The notes under the pieces: model-generated
Told to the model about the DNA's origin: nothing
Database searches by the model: none
The model's input: the letters and a program-made list of their open reading frames with translations, nothing else
Shown: positions 33,816 to 46,583 of the stretch, one piece after another
Layout: each line of letters starts with the position of its first letter
Numbering within the stretch: position 1 is the first letter of the stretch
Program-made: the position numbers and the translations under genes
Origin: Choristoneura fumiferana
Taxonomy: Eukaryota; Arthropoda; Insecta; Lepidoptera; Tortricidae
Reading direction: 5' to 3'
Assembly (NCBI RefSeq): GCF_025370935.1
Contig: NC_133476.1
Location: forward strand, 7,400,514 to 7,464,513
Length of the DNA: 64,000 bases

Positions 33816-36800
33816 CTGGAAGTAAATTATAGATAAATGTAATATAATAAAATTAACTGGGCTATGAATTAAATAAAAATGATACAACACAGTGTAACAC
33901 AATGACTCTTTATTGAAGAATACAGAAGCAAGGTTTATCATGAAAATTTACAAGGTAAGCGACAAGTACTTACATTTTTAAAATTTATTTTTGCAACATT
34001 GATTCAATATTGGAGTATAAATGGTTCAAATATTAATTAAAGATATAAATACAAGACGAGATTATTGTTACTAGATGGAGCGACGACCTGGTTATGATCG
34101 CGGGATCGCGGTGGATGCGGAAAGCACAAGACCGGTCTGAGTGGAGAGCCTTGGGGGAGGCCTATGTCCAGCAGTGGACTTCTTTCGCCTGACAGATGAT
34201 AATTTAAATTAAATATACTTATTTCATATATATTACTTTAAATTAAGCACTAAAGATGTAAAAGTTAAGAAATCTTCGTTGATCAATTAGAATACGCAAC
34301 CTAACGCCTGAGAAAAACTAAAAAAAATATTCAATTTACTCACTGAGTTGCGGAACATCGATAGGTTCGTCCAGAATAGATACGTTACTCTGCAGAGATA
34401 AATTTTTTGGCGGTGCGCTCAGCCTCGTCGAAGGTGGCAGGTCCAAATCAATGAGACGGTCTTCTCTTACTGAAAGGAAAAACTAATCTCTTGCTTCACG
34501 ACTTTCATAAACAGGTATCCCATTGCGTAATTTAACAGAACACGAACTATGGACAATTACTTAGGTCGCGGGTGATAGTTATTTCATTGACCTCCGCAAA
34601 GTACAAAAATTCAAATAAATAAATTAACAGAACGTATTAGCAGATTCTTGAAAAGTTTCACTAACTTACGTCAAGTTTGTAATCCATACTGATATTAATT
34701 TCTGGAGAATTACTGCCCAAATAACGACTTTAATATATATACCTATTGCTACAACCATGAACACATCAGATGAGATAGAGATATGCTCGTTTTCTTGAGT
34801 CAAGGGCAGATCGAGGGGGGGGGTCCTGAGTCATGACCCCCTCCCCCCCCCCCATTAGGTCTTGGACAACAGTAGAGTCAGTGATTTTAATAGAATTTAT
34901 GTTTCTGCGACAAGAGCCAAATCGATTTGTTATAACTAGAATTTGACCAAGTGACCCCCCGGCCTTGTCTGGAGTACTGTAACAAATAATTATTACGTTA
35001 TATAATCACCTATATTCATGCTCTTGGAGTGTTCCCGCTCCATCCGGCGCATGGCGAGCGTGCGATCGTTGACGAGCTTGTTGTAGCTGAACTGTTTGCT
35101 GCCCCCGTTGCCAGCACGTGTGCTGATTGGCTGCGCCGACTCGATCGTCCGCCGCTTGCGCAGCACTACGGTCGAGTCGTCTGCGGATACCGGAGACGTT
35201 GGGGTTTGGACTGGAAAATAACAATAGACATGGGGTTTGTACTGGAAAAAAAAACTGCAACATATAAATAAACTAACCGTAATACTTATACACACACTGC
35301 TGACTGAAGTTGATGCTACAATTTTACTGTAAGTATATAGTAGTAGTCGGTGCCCTAACATAAGTATCCACTTTTCTATACAACTCATATGAAAAAGTGG
35401 ATACGTAAATTAGGGAACTTACAGGTAGTGTCACTTTATAATATATATAAATACTATTCGATATATAAAACTTGTTTATTGAACGTTTGCTGTAAGAATA
35501 GCACTGTAGTGTTGGTGACCCAATAGACAGTATAACTGTTAACCACCATTGCATCAAAGTGGATACGTAAGTTACTGACCGTAAGGTAGTGTATTCAATG
35601 AAATCAATCAACCTTTTTTTTTTAATTACCCATTATAAAAAAAGATAATTCAAATAACTACCTATATTTACCGAAGACAAATCAATCAAAATTCATCAGT
35701 TCTATTTACACGCATGTAGAAGTTCGTACTGAAATCACTACAATTCCGACTGACGTACCTAACGCGTTGGGTAAACCCATGAACTCACTACACATATCAA
35801 TAATGTACATAGCGCATTTCTTGTTAAACATATACATCATCTATACCATACCATATCAAGGTGCGACTTATGTACTCAAGGTGGTCACATAAGCCAATTA
35901 GTCATACCAAAGTGATAATAATCACACTAAGTTATACCTATAGATTAGCGATTTGCAATGTTAACGACGACACAAGGTACAATAAAGAGTAATAACATTA
36001 TAGCATCTTTGTGTACCTATATTGCAGCGCATAATCCTTACTAATATTATAAATGCGAAAGTATGTCTATCTGTTACCTCTTTACGCTTAGACAGCTGAA
36101 CCGATTTCAATTAAATTTTGTATGATGATACATAGTTTGACACCCTGAGAAAAAGAAAGGGTAATTTTATTCCAGAAAGTGCATAGTTCCCGCGGGGTAG
36201 TGATAAACTAATTTTTCGTAGACGCGGAGACGCGGGCAAAAGCTAGTTGATTTATAAATAAAAAGCCTATAAGCCTTAAGTTGCTCAGCGACCAATACCC
36301 ACGACCAATAAAATATGTGGATTATTGCATTATTATAAGCTTACTTACCTACTGTCGCTTTATAAAACTAGAAAACCCATTTTATTAAAAAGTATTTCTA
36401 ACAAAAAAAGAGAGTAATTAATATTTATATCCACTAAATTACAAAAGGACAAGAAAAGCGCGTGTATCTAAAACCTTCAAATTGTTTTATAAAAAACCCG
36501 CCGCAGAGAATAAGAAACATAAACATGACAAGTGTAATAGTAATGTTAATAAACTTACGACCGTGCAGTGACTAATTATATTTTACTTTCATCAACGAAA
36601 GTAAAACGTAACACCATGTTGGGCCAATATGGCAAACATTTGTGCTGAGTGCTCTATTTGCGTTGCGTGTGTCAAATGTTTGCCAAGTGTTACGTCAACT
36701 CGTCCTCCGATGTTACCATAAATGCACTCGATGAAAACGTGTGCAGCATACTTATAACTTATAAGCATGATATGACTTGTATAAGTGACACATAAGTATG

Positions 36801-39800
36801 TAGTATCCCAGTTGAGCTGCTTACACGTACTTAATAAAGACAAGTTACGCGTGCGAAAGCTCTTCCTAGAAACTAACCGGATATCTATAACAGGGCAATG
36901 ATAATGAGATAAAAGCTTAGGTTTTCCTCCCAAATATGTTAACAGTCTAGTTTATATCAGAATAAATCTTTTTGTATACCTAATGCCTCTGTGAAAGTTA
37001 ATTACAAAAAAATCTCCATTAAAATTACCATTCTAAAACATTGAAATGATAATTTTGAACATGAAACTACAAATAAAATGAAATGATAAATTTGATATTA
37101 TATTATCGTGCTCCATACTTTTGTTGAAACATTTGTGTTTGCGTCACACTTGTTAGTTAGGTTTGTATAAAAATACAGAATACTTACTTTTTCGCATCGG
37201 AGACAAAGTTTCCGACTTTTTCTTCACTTGCGCAGATTTTGGATTTGATGCTTTTAAAATATTACTGAAAATGAAATTAGCACAGAATTAGAAGAGTACC
37301 GGTTTCGGAAGGTGGGTGTAAAAAGTCAGAAATGTACCAAGACTTACACCTAAGGTAACAAAGCTGTCATAAGGAAGTAAATTTACCTTGGAAACAATCC
37401 CACTTCTAATGTCCTCTGGTTCTGCCCCTTCCAATAACGCAATTCCGGTCGCTTATCTATCAATATGATCGCGTCGCCCGCTTCAACTGTCATTTGGTCC
37501 TGTCTCCTGTAACTGTGGAATAAATATGCATATCTCAAGTAAAAATAAGCAAAGCATGTACCAGTTTACACTAGGTAATGGAATTCTAATTTCTTGTTCC
37601 GCCTTCCCCTATGGCCAATGGGCAATAGACAACGGCATACACAAGTTGTGTGACATCAAAAGATAAAGCTACGTGAAGGTCATGCACACCGTGTGTGTGC
37701 ATGAACTTAGGGGCTTAGTTTAATTAATTAAATTACCTACTTAACTAAGGGCCGGAACGTATAGCGTAGCGTAGCTATAGTGATAAACTTGTTTTCATAA
37801 ACCCTTCTCAAACTGTTCGACCTATTTTATAAAATCTTTAACTACCTATAAAATAATGTAGGGAAATATGCTAAACAAAGCGTCACTAAACATATTTCAA
37901 ATGTTTTTTTTTCCATTGATAGATTCAATCATAAAACAGGGATTTTCCTGACCATTTTTTAAACTGGAGCACTCAAACTTACTTGATCGTGACTCATCCT
38001 ATGCTGATTGTTTGTACAAATAGATTTAGTCACTAAATAGTTCAAACAAAATTTCAGTCGAGGTCACATAAAATTTATGTATTACTTTATTAGTTTAAAA
38101 AGTTTATTTATAGCCTTTACTCAAATGCCTAAAATCAAGCTATAGTAACGTAGCTACGAAACTTGATAAACCACCAAAATTACCACATAAAAATTTTTTT
38201 GGAAACCAAAAGCATAAAACATAGTCCCCAAATGCATAACGAATATTTCCAAAAATGTACCTACGGACACGATTAAAATAAGTGCACTTGAACCCAATGA
38301 ATCGAGACCCTCTGTGGAACCTTTCGTAGAAAAATACAAGAGAAGTTATTATGACACTTACTGTGACAACGGTCTATGATGGGTCAGGAATCAAATGGTT
38401 CGGCTTTACAGTAGAGGTCAACGATAATTTACACTTTAGTACCTTGTCGCTGTCAATTGATGTCAGAACTTTTGTGGAAAATTGTCAGACGGCATACAGT
38501 GACAAGGTAAAGTGTTAAGATATCTTTGACCTCGACTGTACGATGCATGATGCATAAAGATAAACGTAAAATTAAGTGCAGTCGTGGTTTTAACATCTTT
38601 TTAACTTACCTAAGCGCAGCAACGGCTGTTTCAAACTTATTGGTCTCCATATATTTGAGGATGCCGGCGAAGGTCGGCCGCTCCTTGGGGTTGAGGTCCC
38701 AGCACTGCATCATCAGCATATACACGTCAGGTGGGCACGCGCTCGGCGCCGTCAGACGCTGGTTCTCGCGCATTATTAGGCGAAGAATCTCCGAACCGTT
38801 CAAGCCTGAAGGAGGTTAATCGGTCAACGGACGCACGGAAATTAAGTCTACCTATTGTTGATTGTGTTACGACCTTTAAAATTAACTTGAAAGCAGAAAA
38901 GTTAATGATAGCTCGATTTACTTACGAGCTGCAAATTAAGTACCTAATAATCAGTGGTTTATTGGGAGTAATCACATACACACATTTTTTACCCATATAA
39001 TGACAAGTATCTCAATTTTTATCAATTGTACTTTGTTTCTTTTCTTTTGTACAATAAAGAGTTTACATACATACATACAATAAATTATAACAATTTCGCT
39101 TCCAAAAAGAACAACCTAGATACATTTGTTATAAGATTTTTTGTGTTCCTGGCGGGTTCTGAACCCGCATCTCTAGTGGCTATACGCGCCAAGGCGTCTT
39201 ACCAACTTACCACTAGGAAACGCTACTGTCCATCTGAAAATCTTTATTAGCAATATGTTTGCTCAATTAAATCTAAGTTTTTTTCATATTTTTTTCCAGT
39301 TTTTTCGATTTCGTTGCGAACGCCGTAAGCATAATTTTATTGACTTGAATTTACTTTTACGATAAGGTAATTTATTTCAAGAGTACTTACCAGTACCTAT
39401 CGAATCCTTTTTATAATCCTAACTTACAAATAATTTCGATATCTAACAATTATTTGTTCAAAATGGCATTGGACCAGTCAGCTGCCCTGCTTTGTGATAC
39501 TTTTTATCAATCATTCCATTGTTATCGTAACGTACGAAGTATATGCAATACGTACCCGATTGTAAACCAGGGAACGATAAGCTGAGCCTATATTTCATGA
39601 AAAAGTTCTAAAAACATAGCGTCCTACTATTTATACATATTTATATTATACACACACGACACACAAACATCACGCCTGTATTCCTAAATGGGCTAGGCAG
39701 AGCACACGAAACGCTACCGCTTCGTAACCACTTTTAGCAATCCCACTGTCACTATCACTATTGTCAGTATTGTACCGTTTTTGTCAAACTTAAAACCAAA

Positions 39801-42800
39801 AAATTGCTAAAAGTGTCTCCGAATTTATATTATAAGTATAATATTAATAAGTTTAGTACTTTATACATAACATAATGGGTTGCACGAATATAGGTATAAG
39901 CTTGTCAAATGCTAATATTGAATACATTATTAACAACTTATTAGTATGAAACATTTCTTTCAAATATTAGAAGTAACTTTATATATTTTTCTATAATCAT
40001 ACCGCCCCATATCTCGCGGAGGCTGGTTAATAAAGTGAAACAGTTTCTATACTTAACAAAAAACTTCACTCTTTTGCATACATGGATGGAATGCCCCCTC
40101 CAATCTTCTCCCTATTTCAACTACAGGATAATATAGCCGTGCACAGACGATACATCTACCCTTCACACGTCACATCTAGCCCTTATAATTTGGCATATGG
40201 ACAAACAGCAGACAGAGCGAAATTGTAAGACCGTTTTTGCAATTTGGCAATAAAAATATCAACGCAATCACTGGACTATACGCGCATGAGTGGATTATTC
40301 GATGTAATTTGTCTTTATTGAAATTAGAGACGGTTTTACGGCCCACCTCGTTTACGCTCTTTGGGGTCTTTAAGGGATTTGGGACAGGAACAAAATAATG
40401 TAATTTTTCATAGCAATAAGTGTGACAGGTTGGCTCTAAATGATCAAAATGTATGTGACGTACTTTATGGTTGGCCCCTTTTGGTCCAAAAGTGACTGAG
40501 TTTGACATGGCTGCTCTAGTCGAAAACTTGGATGCGTGTGTAATAGTTAACACAATCTAAAGATAAACTCACCGATCCAAGGCTCCTCCCCAAAGGAGTA
40601 CATCTCCCAAAGCGCGACGGCGAACATCCAAACGTCGGCGGCGTGTGAGAACTGGCGCGAGCGCAGCGACTCCGGCGCACACCACGGGAAAGGCACGCGC
40701 CGACGCTCGCTCATCACGTAACAATCGTCCGCAGCCGGCAGCGCCCGCATCAGACCGAAGTCACCGATCTTTACCTACGATCAGTCATATCTAATAATTT
40801 CTGCACAATCTGACAAGCAAGTATGGATGTTTTTATATTTAAATCCATTATTTATTAATAACTAGTCTTTTCCCGCGGCTTCGCAAGCTTAAAGGAGCGG
40901 CCACACCGCTGCTTAAAAAACGGTGACGGTACGGAATCGCAGTGAATAGAATGAATGACTTTATTCATCCACAACACAGAATGGCATAACAAGATTTAAA
41001 AATATACATATACTTATCATTCATTAAAGTCAAACTACAAAGTTAATTTAATTAACTAAAAACTATTGATACTTTACAAATCAAAATGTTTCGAAGAGAA
41101 GAAGTGAAAGTAGTATTTAATGAGAAATTATATAAAACTAATTGGGATATTATATATATGCAGCATGCACATACCCACACACGCGCACACATACATCGTA
41201 TGCGCACCGTTTTTATTGCATGCTCTCCACACCGCTGCTTACAATAGGTACGCAAACGGTGCGGAAGACGTGCCGTAAACGTCAGGACTTTACCGCATGC
41301 TCTCCACCAAAAGTCGTGACATTTACGGCACGGCACTGCGATGCGATTCCGCACCGTCTGAGTATTTTGAGCAGCGGTGTGGAGGGCATGTGATAAAAAC
41401 GGTGCGTATACGATGCGTCACTGCGATTCCGTACCGTCACCGTTTTTTAAACAGCGGTGTGGGCGTTCCTTTAATCATGAGATCCAGCAGTTGAATTGAA
41501 ATTCTGGGATTTTACAACATTCCCGTGGGAATTCCCGGAAATTACGTCCTGATCTTTAATGACGTTGCATTATAATTTATAAACAACAGTGCTAAATTTT
41601 GAGACTATACTCAGCGTTTTTCGAGATTTTTATCCCTATCCCGTGGGAATATGGGGATAAACAGTAACCTATGTGTTATTTCAGATCCCCAGCTATCTAC
41701 GTACCAAATTACATGAATCTAAGCCCAGCGGTTGTTATTTCAACATTTTATTCCTATCCCGTGAGAATATCGGGATAAAAAGTAGCTTATGTGTTATTCC
41801 AGATGTCCAGCTATAAGTATAGGTACATACCAAGTCCAGCGGTTATTAGTTCGAGATTTTATCCCTATCCCGTGGGAACATCGGGATAAAAAGTATCCTA
41901 TGTTTTAATCCAGGTTATAAACTAACTTTTTGCCAAATTTCATCCAAATCCGTCCAGCCGATACAGCGTGAAGAAGTAACACACTCACTCACAAACTTTC
42001 ACATTTATAATATTAGTAGGATAGTTGGATAATTTGAAAATATCCAGGCGGTATTTCACATTATATTAATATGCATTAGACACGCGATATACTTATTATC
42101 ACAGCATGATTAAATTTTTGTTTTTATCGTAAAAGTTTTGACATTTTAATTAAGTATTTACTTATACTTCGAGTTCTTCAAAGCATTATTGTTATTATGC
42201 GCAATGTTTAAATTTTCAGTTGTTTTTTTCTAGTAGATTGGCTCTTCAATACCTACTTTACTAAGCTATGGCTTACTATGACCCGCTTTGTGGCTGGACG
42301 TAATGAGACAAATAATTGAGGCCGTGGTGCATATCATTATTTCAATTTGATCCTTAGAAATCTCACCATCCTCGTATAACATAACCAGTAAGCAGAATAT
42401 AACCTAACCAGTAAGTATAGTTCAGAACATAAACAAAAAGTAATAGTCATTAATTGTTGTTTGTTTATTGTTCCTTACTCCCTATTTACGCTGCTCCAGC
42501 TCCGTCTCCTACGTGCGTCGCAGAAGTCACAGGAAACGTTCGCGCACTAAGAACCACTTGTGGCGGCCAGTTAACTCCGGTTTTTTGGGCTTCCGGAGCC
42601 AAAATGGCAAAAAAGTTTCGCCATGTCTGTCTGTTTGTCTGTCTGTCCGTCCGTCCGCGGCTTTTCTCAGGGACTATCAATGCTAGAGAGCTGTAATTTT
42701 GCACGGATATATATGTAAAGTATGCTGACAAAATGGTACAATAAAAAATTAAAAAAAAATTTTTTTAGGGTACCTCCCATAGACGTAAAGTGGGAGTGAT

Positions 42801-45800
42801 TTTTTGTTCCTCATCCAACCCTATAGTGTGGGGTATCGTTGGCTAGGTATTTACCATTAGGGGTTTGCTTAGACGATTTTTCGATTCATTGATTTTTTTG
42901 CGAAATATTCAACTTTAAAGTGCAAATTTTCATTAAAATCGAGCCCCCCCCTCTTAAATACGAAATCCTTAAAAAAATATTAAGTACTTATTTTTTTCGT
43001 AATGGCTACGGAACCCTATTTTGGGCGTGTCCGACACGCTCTTGGCCGGTTTTTATATTAGTCACCTATAAATACCGCAAAAGACCTTAGGTAGGCCTCT
43101 TAACCTATTTTTTAACCGACTTCAAAAAAGGAGGAGGTTCTATGTTCCAATGTATTTTTTTTATGTATGTTCACCGATTACTCAGTCAATTGTGGACCGA
43201 TTTTCAAAATTCTTCTTTTATTCGAAAGAGTATTCTTCTGAGGTGGTCCCATTGTCACCAAGTCAAGATCTGATGATGGAATCCTAGGGAAATCGAGGGC
43301 AAACCTCAAATTTTATAGGCACACCTATGGCGATTTTGGCATTTTTAGCATTAAGATGAGCATTTACATTCAGAAAGTATCATTTGGTAACCTGGACCTG
43401 ATGAAGAAGACCGAAAATGACCAATGGAACTCATCAAAGCTAAGTAATGCTCGCTCGTCTATAAACGATCATGATTAATATACCTAGATAAGTGACTAAG
43501 TAGAAGCTTTAAGTTAATGATTCTTTCGAACTGATCTGATGCTGAAGCCAGAAGGTAGGAAACGGAACTCTGTTATAAAACAACGTAACTAAGTCGTGTT
43601 TGGGCTTATGGAATCGTTGTGAGATGTACTTTGGCTACGAATCACTAAAAAGTGAGAAATAAAGGAAACTTTTAGTAAAACCGACTCCAAAAAAATAAAA
43701 AAAATAACAAAAAATGGAACCGACTACAAAACCCTTAAAAATATTTTCCTAGGTACGTTTTGGAGTCGGTTTTACTTTTTTCATACGTGGATGCAAGCAA
43801 GATACGACAGTTACAGCAGATGGAAATATTTTTTCCAGGTTTATTTTATATCCATGGGTTCCTACTTAGGGAGCATCCATTTACGTGATGTATAAGTTTA
43901 GGAGATCCAATATCCTGTATTTTAAAATATGTAAATGCGAAAGTTTCTGAGTGCGTCGTGTGTTTGTTGCTTCTTTAGTTTAGGCAGCCTTACGATAAAA
44001 CGGCTGGTCGGATTTTGAATGAACTTTGTTTTGCAGATACCTAGATGATTTTTTTAAATTGAAATTTCAATTTGACTGCCAGTTCTAATGGTTTACGCGA
44101 GCACATACGCGGGTAAAGGATAGTAACTAATATGTTATTATATTGCTATTCGATTCCAAACATGACAAAAAAAAAACTTCAATAATAAAACAGGTGTAGT
44201 AAAGTAAACGACAGGCCTTCACATTTTGCGTATGTGTAGTACTAACACCTGTTAGTAAACAAATAGAAATGATAATTTTATTCACTTGCAACAGCAACAA
44301 CAACAATAGTTATGAGAATATTTACAGCTGAGTCATGGATGAATGTGTAAATGATTAATATTACCTATTTTCAAAGTTCCGTTCCTAATAGGTTCCAATT
44401 ACTAAGTCTCTGTTTCTGTAAATTTGTCTGTCTCTGTCTGTCAGCCTATCTATCCGTCTCTTACACACATCTTTTGGAAGTAACTGGTAGAAACTTGAAA
44501 ATTTCACAGGGTTTACAAACTCTGTGGCTTGTACAAAAAAGAACATGTATACTTACAGTTACATATAAAAATAAAGTTTGAAATTAAACAGTCTCCATCT
44601 CTCATAAAATGTGAATTTTGTTTTTTTTTCTTGTGACATAAACAATAGCAATGAGTAGAAACGGAATAATCACAGTGTGTATTATTTATTTGAATGTAGA
44701 TTTTTTTTTTTAACCACAAAAAATAGAAGTAAAAAATTATAGGGTCCACAAGAAATATGTTATTTTCAGTATGGTGGTGGAACCCATTGCGTGTGAATCA
44801 GACTTACACTTGGCCAGTTTTTAATATGATACTGACATTATTTATCTTGTTTAATATTTTACATGACTCAATTATTCATACTAAACTAAGAACCATGACC
44901 TGTTAACTTATTATTAGTTATTATAAATCAGAGTCTAATTGGAAAATAAATAAATAAGTTTACAATATCTGGCATACAGTGGTGTTGATGGTTTGGTTAC
45001 ATGTAGTGCAGTTTGTGATGGATGATTTGCTATTCAAATAAAAATAACTTACCAAATCCAATGTTGACATCAGTATATTTCTACAAGCCAGGTCTCGGTG
45101 TAAAAATCTATTCTTTTCTAGATGTGCCATACCAGCTGCCACTTGTTCAGACCATTTTGATATAAAATTCAGTGAAATTCTTCCATTTTGAGCTCTTAGG
45201 TAGTCTAATAAAGCACCCATAGGTGCCAATTCACACACCATCATCAGAGGCTTGCCCACCACACCATGAAGCTTAATCAGATTGAGATGCTTCAGACTAT
45301 GCATAGCCTCAACTTCTCTTTGGAAGTCATCATAAACACCAGGTGCGAATACATCTGCTTTTAAAACTTTAACCGCAACTGGTATAATCTTTCCTGATTC
45401 GGTCTTCCATTCTCCTCTTTTCACTACCCCGTATGATCCAGTACCAAGATCATTATGCAACCTGAAAAATGTATTCAATAACCTCCTGGGACCTGACTTT
45501 TTTAACAGACTTTTTTTACTTAGGCCCTAGACGCGGTTCACCAGATTTCTTATTTTGGATATAATTACAAAATTCTTAAGATTCTTTTTTCAATGAACAA
45601 TTTGTACTTTATGAAGAACATTAATTCTTAGTGTTAATTATTGGTCCTTAAAGTACACGAGGGCCCACAAGGTTAATAGGAACAACAGCATAATATTTAA
45701 AACTTTGGGATTTTCACTCATAACTATCACAGAACCCAGGACAAACATGATACTCTACACTCTAGTCTACTACTTGTGATCATGCCCACTGCAATGTGGC

Positions 45801-46583
45801 TGAAATGTCGAAGTAAAGACTAAAAACACAAGTGCAGTGATATAGACGCACCATCATCAGCTTTAAGAGCTGCTAGTGTATTATTTCAATAATAATAATT
45901 ATTATTACAGTACTGTTCTGTTAAGCTTGATATGTCCCAGGTGCTGTAATAGTTAGGAACAATATCTACAATATAAAACTACTTTTTACTCCTTGTAGGT
46001 GCTACTTACGTAAGATCTTTTTCAAATATAACAGAAGTTGTTCTTGTCTCAGTATGTATAGGTGGTCTAATGGCTAAATCAGTCTTTTCTTTGGATACTG
46101 AACTCGATGTACCAAACAATTTATTCCAAAACTTTTTGTTCTTACTCATCCATAGCTGCCGGTTCTTTTTCTTAACAGCATCTTGCAGCCTGCGTATGCC
46201 AGGTTTGCTGATGCCAATTCGTTCCAGATCATCCGTGTGCACATAATCAAAATGTGGCAATCTTGTTATCTACAACAATTAATTAATAGTTTTGTGCATT
46301 TTTTAATATTCACATGGTGTTCAACCTTGTCTGTCTCCCACTCAAAAGAGGGGGGTTGCGAAAGGCCATGAATATTTCGCAATAAACTTCATATGATGTT
46401 AAACTAACAGTATTAGACAGACCTCATAAAATAAATATCAATAATAGCAATTTTGAAGAAGGGAATTAGAGCGCAGGATAAAATAGTATTATTTACCTGC
46501 AACTGGTCCCTAATGGGCAGATAAAATTGTTCCAACTGCACATTTTGTAAGATTTCGCACAGCCAGTCGGTTCCTGAATCCAT
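32557..46583 (-). CDS. Ack-like: ACK-family non-receptor tyrosine kinase (PR2/Ack-like)
   Basis: Cytoplasmic tyrosine kinase of the ACK/TNK family, which relays signals from receptors and adaptors. Exons, 5' to 3': 46497-46583, 46010-46269, 45053-45461, 40573-40774, 38610-38805, 37387-37512, 37188-37264, 35010-35210, 34344-34469, 32557-33815; total 2943 nt, 980 residues, phases consistent. Order: N-terminal SAM-like domain (1 to about 75); kinase domain (about 116-384) with Gly loop GTGSYGVV, Lys147, Glu165, HRDLACRN (Asp239), DFG (Asp257) and activation-loop Tyr271; SH3 (about 385-426, ending QNQRTLEVGLFPR); then a long Asn/Ser/Tyr-rich disordered tail ending in a proline-rich stretch (PRPHRPAPPCPAKPK). 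The kinase-SH3 order identifies the family. No CRIB motif follows the SH3 and no UBA domain ends the protein, so it looks closer to PR2/Ack-like or TNK1 than to Ack itself; the paralogue is not certain. Confidence 0.88.
34090..34195 (+). mobile_element. RTE-type LINE 3'-end fragment
   Basis: Reads GGGGGAGGCCTATGTCCAGC, then AGTGGACTTCTTTCGCCTGA, then GATGATAA. Matches the 3' end at 5945-6005 in opposite orientation. Lies in a kinase intron. Confidence 0.6.
34813..34853. repeat. Facing G-tract and C-tract
   Basis: Ten G residues, then TCCTGAGTCATGA, then CCCCCTCCCCCCCCCCCC. The tracts can pair into a hairpin or each form a four-stranded structure. Located in a kinase intron. Confidence 0.7.
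36037..36246 (+). mobile_element. Helitron-like element (Lep1-type), near-complete short copy
   Basis: Begins CCTTACTAATATTATAAATG, then CGAAAGTATGTC, then GCTGAACCGATTTCAATTAA, then TAGTTCCCGCGGGGTAGTG and ends GACGCGGGCAAAAGCTAG. The CTAG end and (by recollection) the start match the lepidopteran Lep1 Helitron-like group. No coding capacity. Confidence 0.6.
36606..36693. repeat. Short inverted repeat
   Basis: ACGTAACACCATG...GGCAAACATTTG on the left pairs with CAAATGTTTGCCAAGTGTTACG on the right. The left arm carries about 14 extra bases. Likely a decayed MITE in a kinase intron. Confidence 0.5.
38407..38540. mobile_element. MITE with TACAGT ends
   Basis: Left TACAGTAGAGGTCAACGATA, right TTTGACCTCGACTGTA; inner arms TTTACACTTTAGTACCTTGTC and GACAAGGTAAAGTGTTAA pair imperfectly. 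TA at each end suits a Tc1/mariner-like target. It lies 70 bp from the kinase exon that ends at 38610. Confidence 0.65.
40863..42025 (-). mobile_element. Helitron-like element with internal tandem units, interrupted by a MITE
   Basis: In reverse it starts CCTACTAATATTATAAATGT, contains three diverged units of about 110 bp built on CCCGATATTCCCACGGGATA, and ends GCGAAGCCGCGGGAAAAGACTAG. A homologous intact copy is at 53610-54182. Near its end it is split by the 578-bp MITE at 40893-41470. Confidence 0.65.
40893..41470. mobile_element. TTAA-flanked MITE (piggyBac-like target)
   Basis: Left end AGGAGCGGCCACACCGCTGC and right end, read inverted, AGGAACGCCCACACCGCTGT. The inverted repeats extend about 52 bp with only three or so mismatches (through AAAAAACGGTGACGGTACGG and AATCGCAGTG). 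TTAA flanks both sides (40889-40892 and 41471-41474). Further inverted copies of the CCACACCGCTG motif lie inside. A TTAA target is the piggyBac hallmark; the TIR sequence itself does not begin CCC as piggyBac ends usually do. Confidence 0.8.
42590..43055 (-). mobile_element. GGCCAAGAG-family element, copy 3
   Basis: Reverse copy of 23921-24535: starts at the right with AACCGGCCAAGAGCGTGTCG and ends at the left with CATTTTGGCTCCGGAAGCCC. Contains (GTCT)n/(GTCC)n tracts. In a kinase intron. Confidence 0.7.
43112..43780. mobile_element. AACCGACTTC-type dispersed element
   Basis: Starts TTTTAACCGACTTCAAAAAA then GGAGGAGG, typical of a very common lepidopteran repeat, and closes near GTACGTTTTGGAGTCGGTTT. 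The ends are inverted (AACCGACT and AGTCGGTT). The interior is non-coding. A degenerate relative may lie at 4290-4400. Confidence 0.5.
43925..44115 (+). mobile_element. Degenerate Helitron-like piece
   Basis: ATGTAAATGCGAAAGTTTCT, then ATAAAACGGCTGGTCGGATT, then GCGAGCACATACGCGGGTAAAG follow the order of the intact Helitron-like copies, without a clear CTAG end. Confidence 0.4.
45053..45461 (-). CDS. Ack-like: Kinase N-lobe and catalytic-loop exon
   Basis: Encodes residues 116-252: the glycine loop LGTGSYGVVKRGEW, the catalytic lysine in VAVKVLKADV, helix C glutamate in FQREVEAM and the catalytic loop FLHRDLACRNIL. The next exon (40573-40774) opens with VKIGDFGLM after a 4.3 kb intron filled with repeats, so catalytic loop and DFG are split between exons. 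All residues needed for activity are present. Confidence 0.9.

Noticed and set aside
39140..39235. tRNA-like sequence on the minus strand (GGTTCAGAACCC near a B box, TAGTGGTAAG near an A box)
   Set aside because: The pairing of arms is poor and it adjoins a LINE-type tail (AATAAAGAGTTTAC then CATA repeats). It looks like a degenerate SINE head, not a working tRNA gene.
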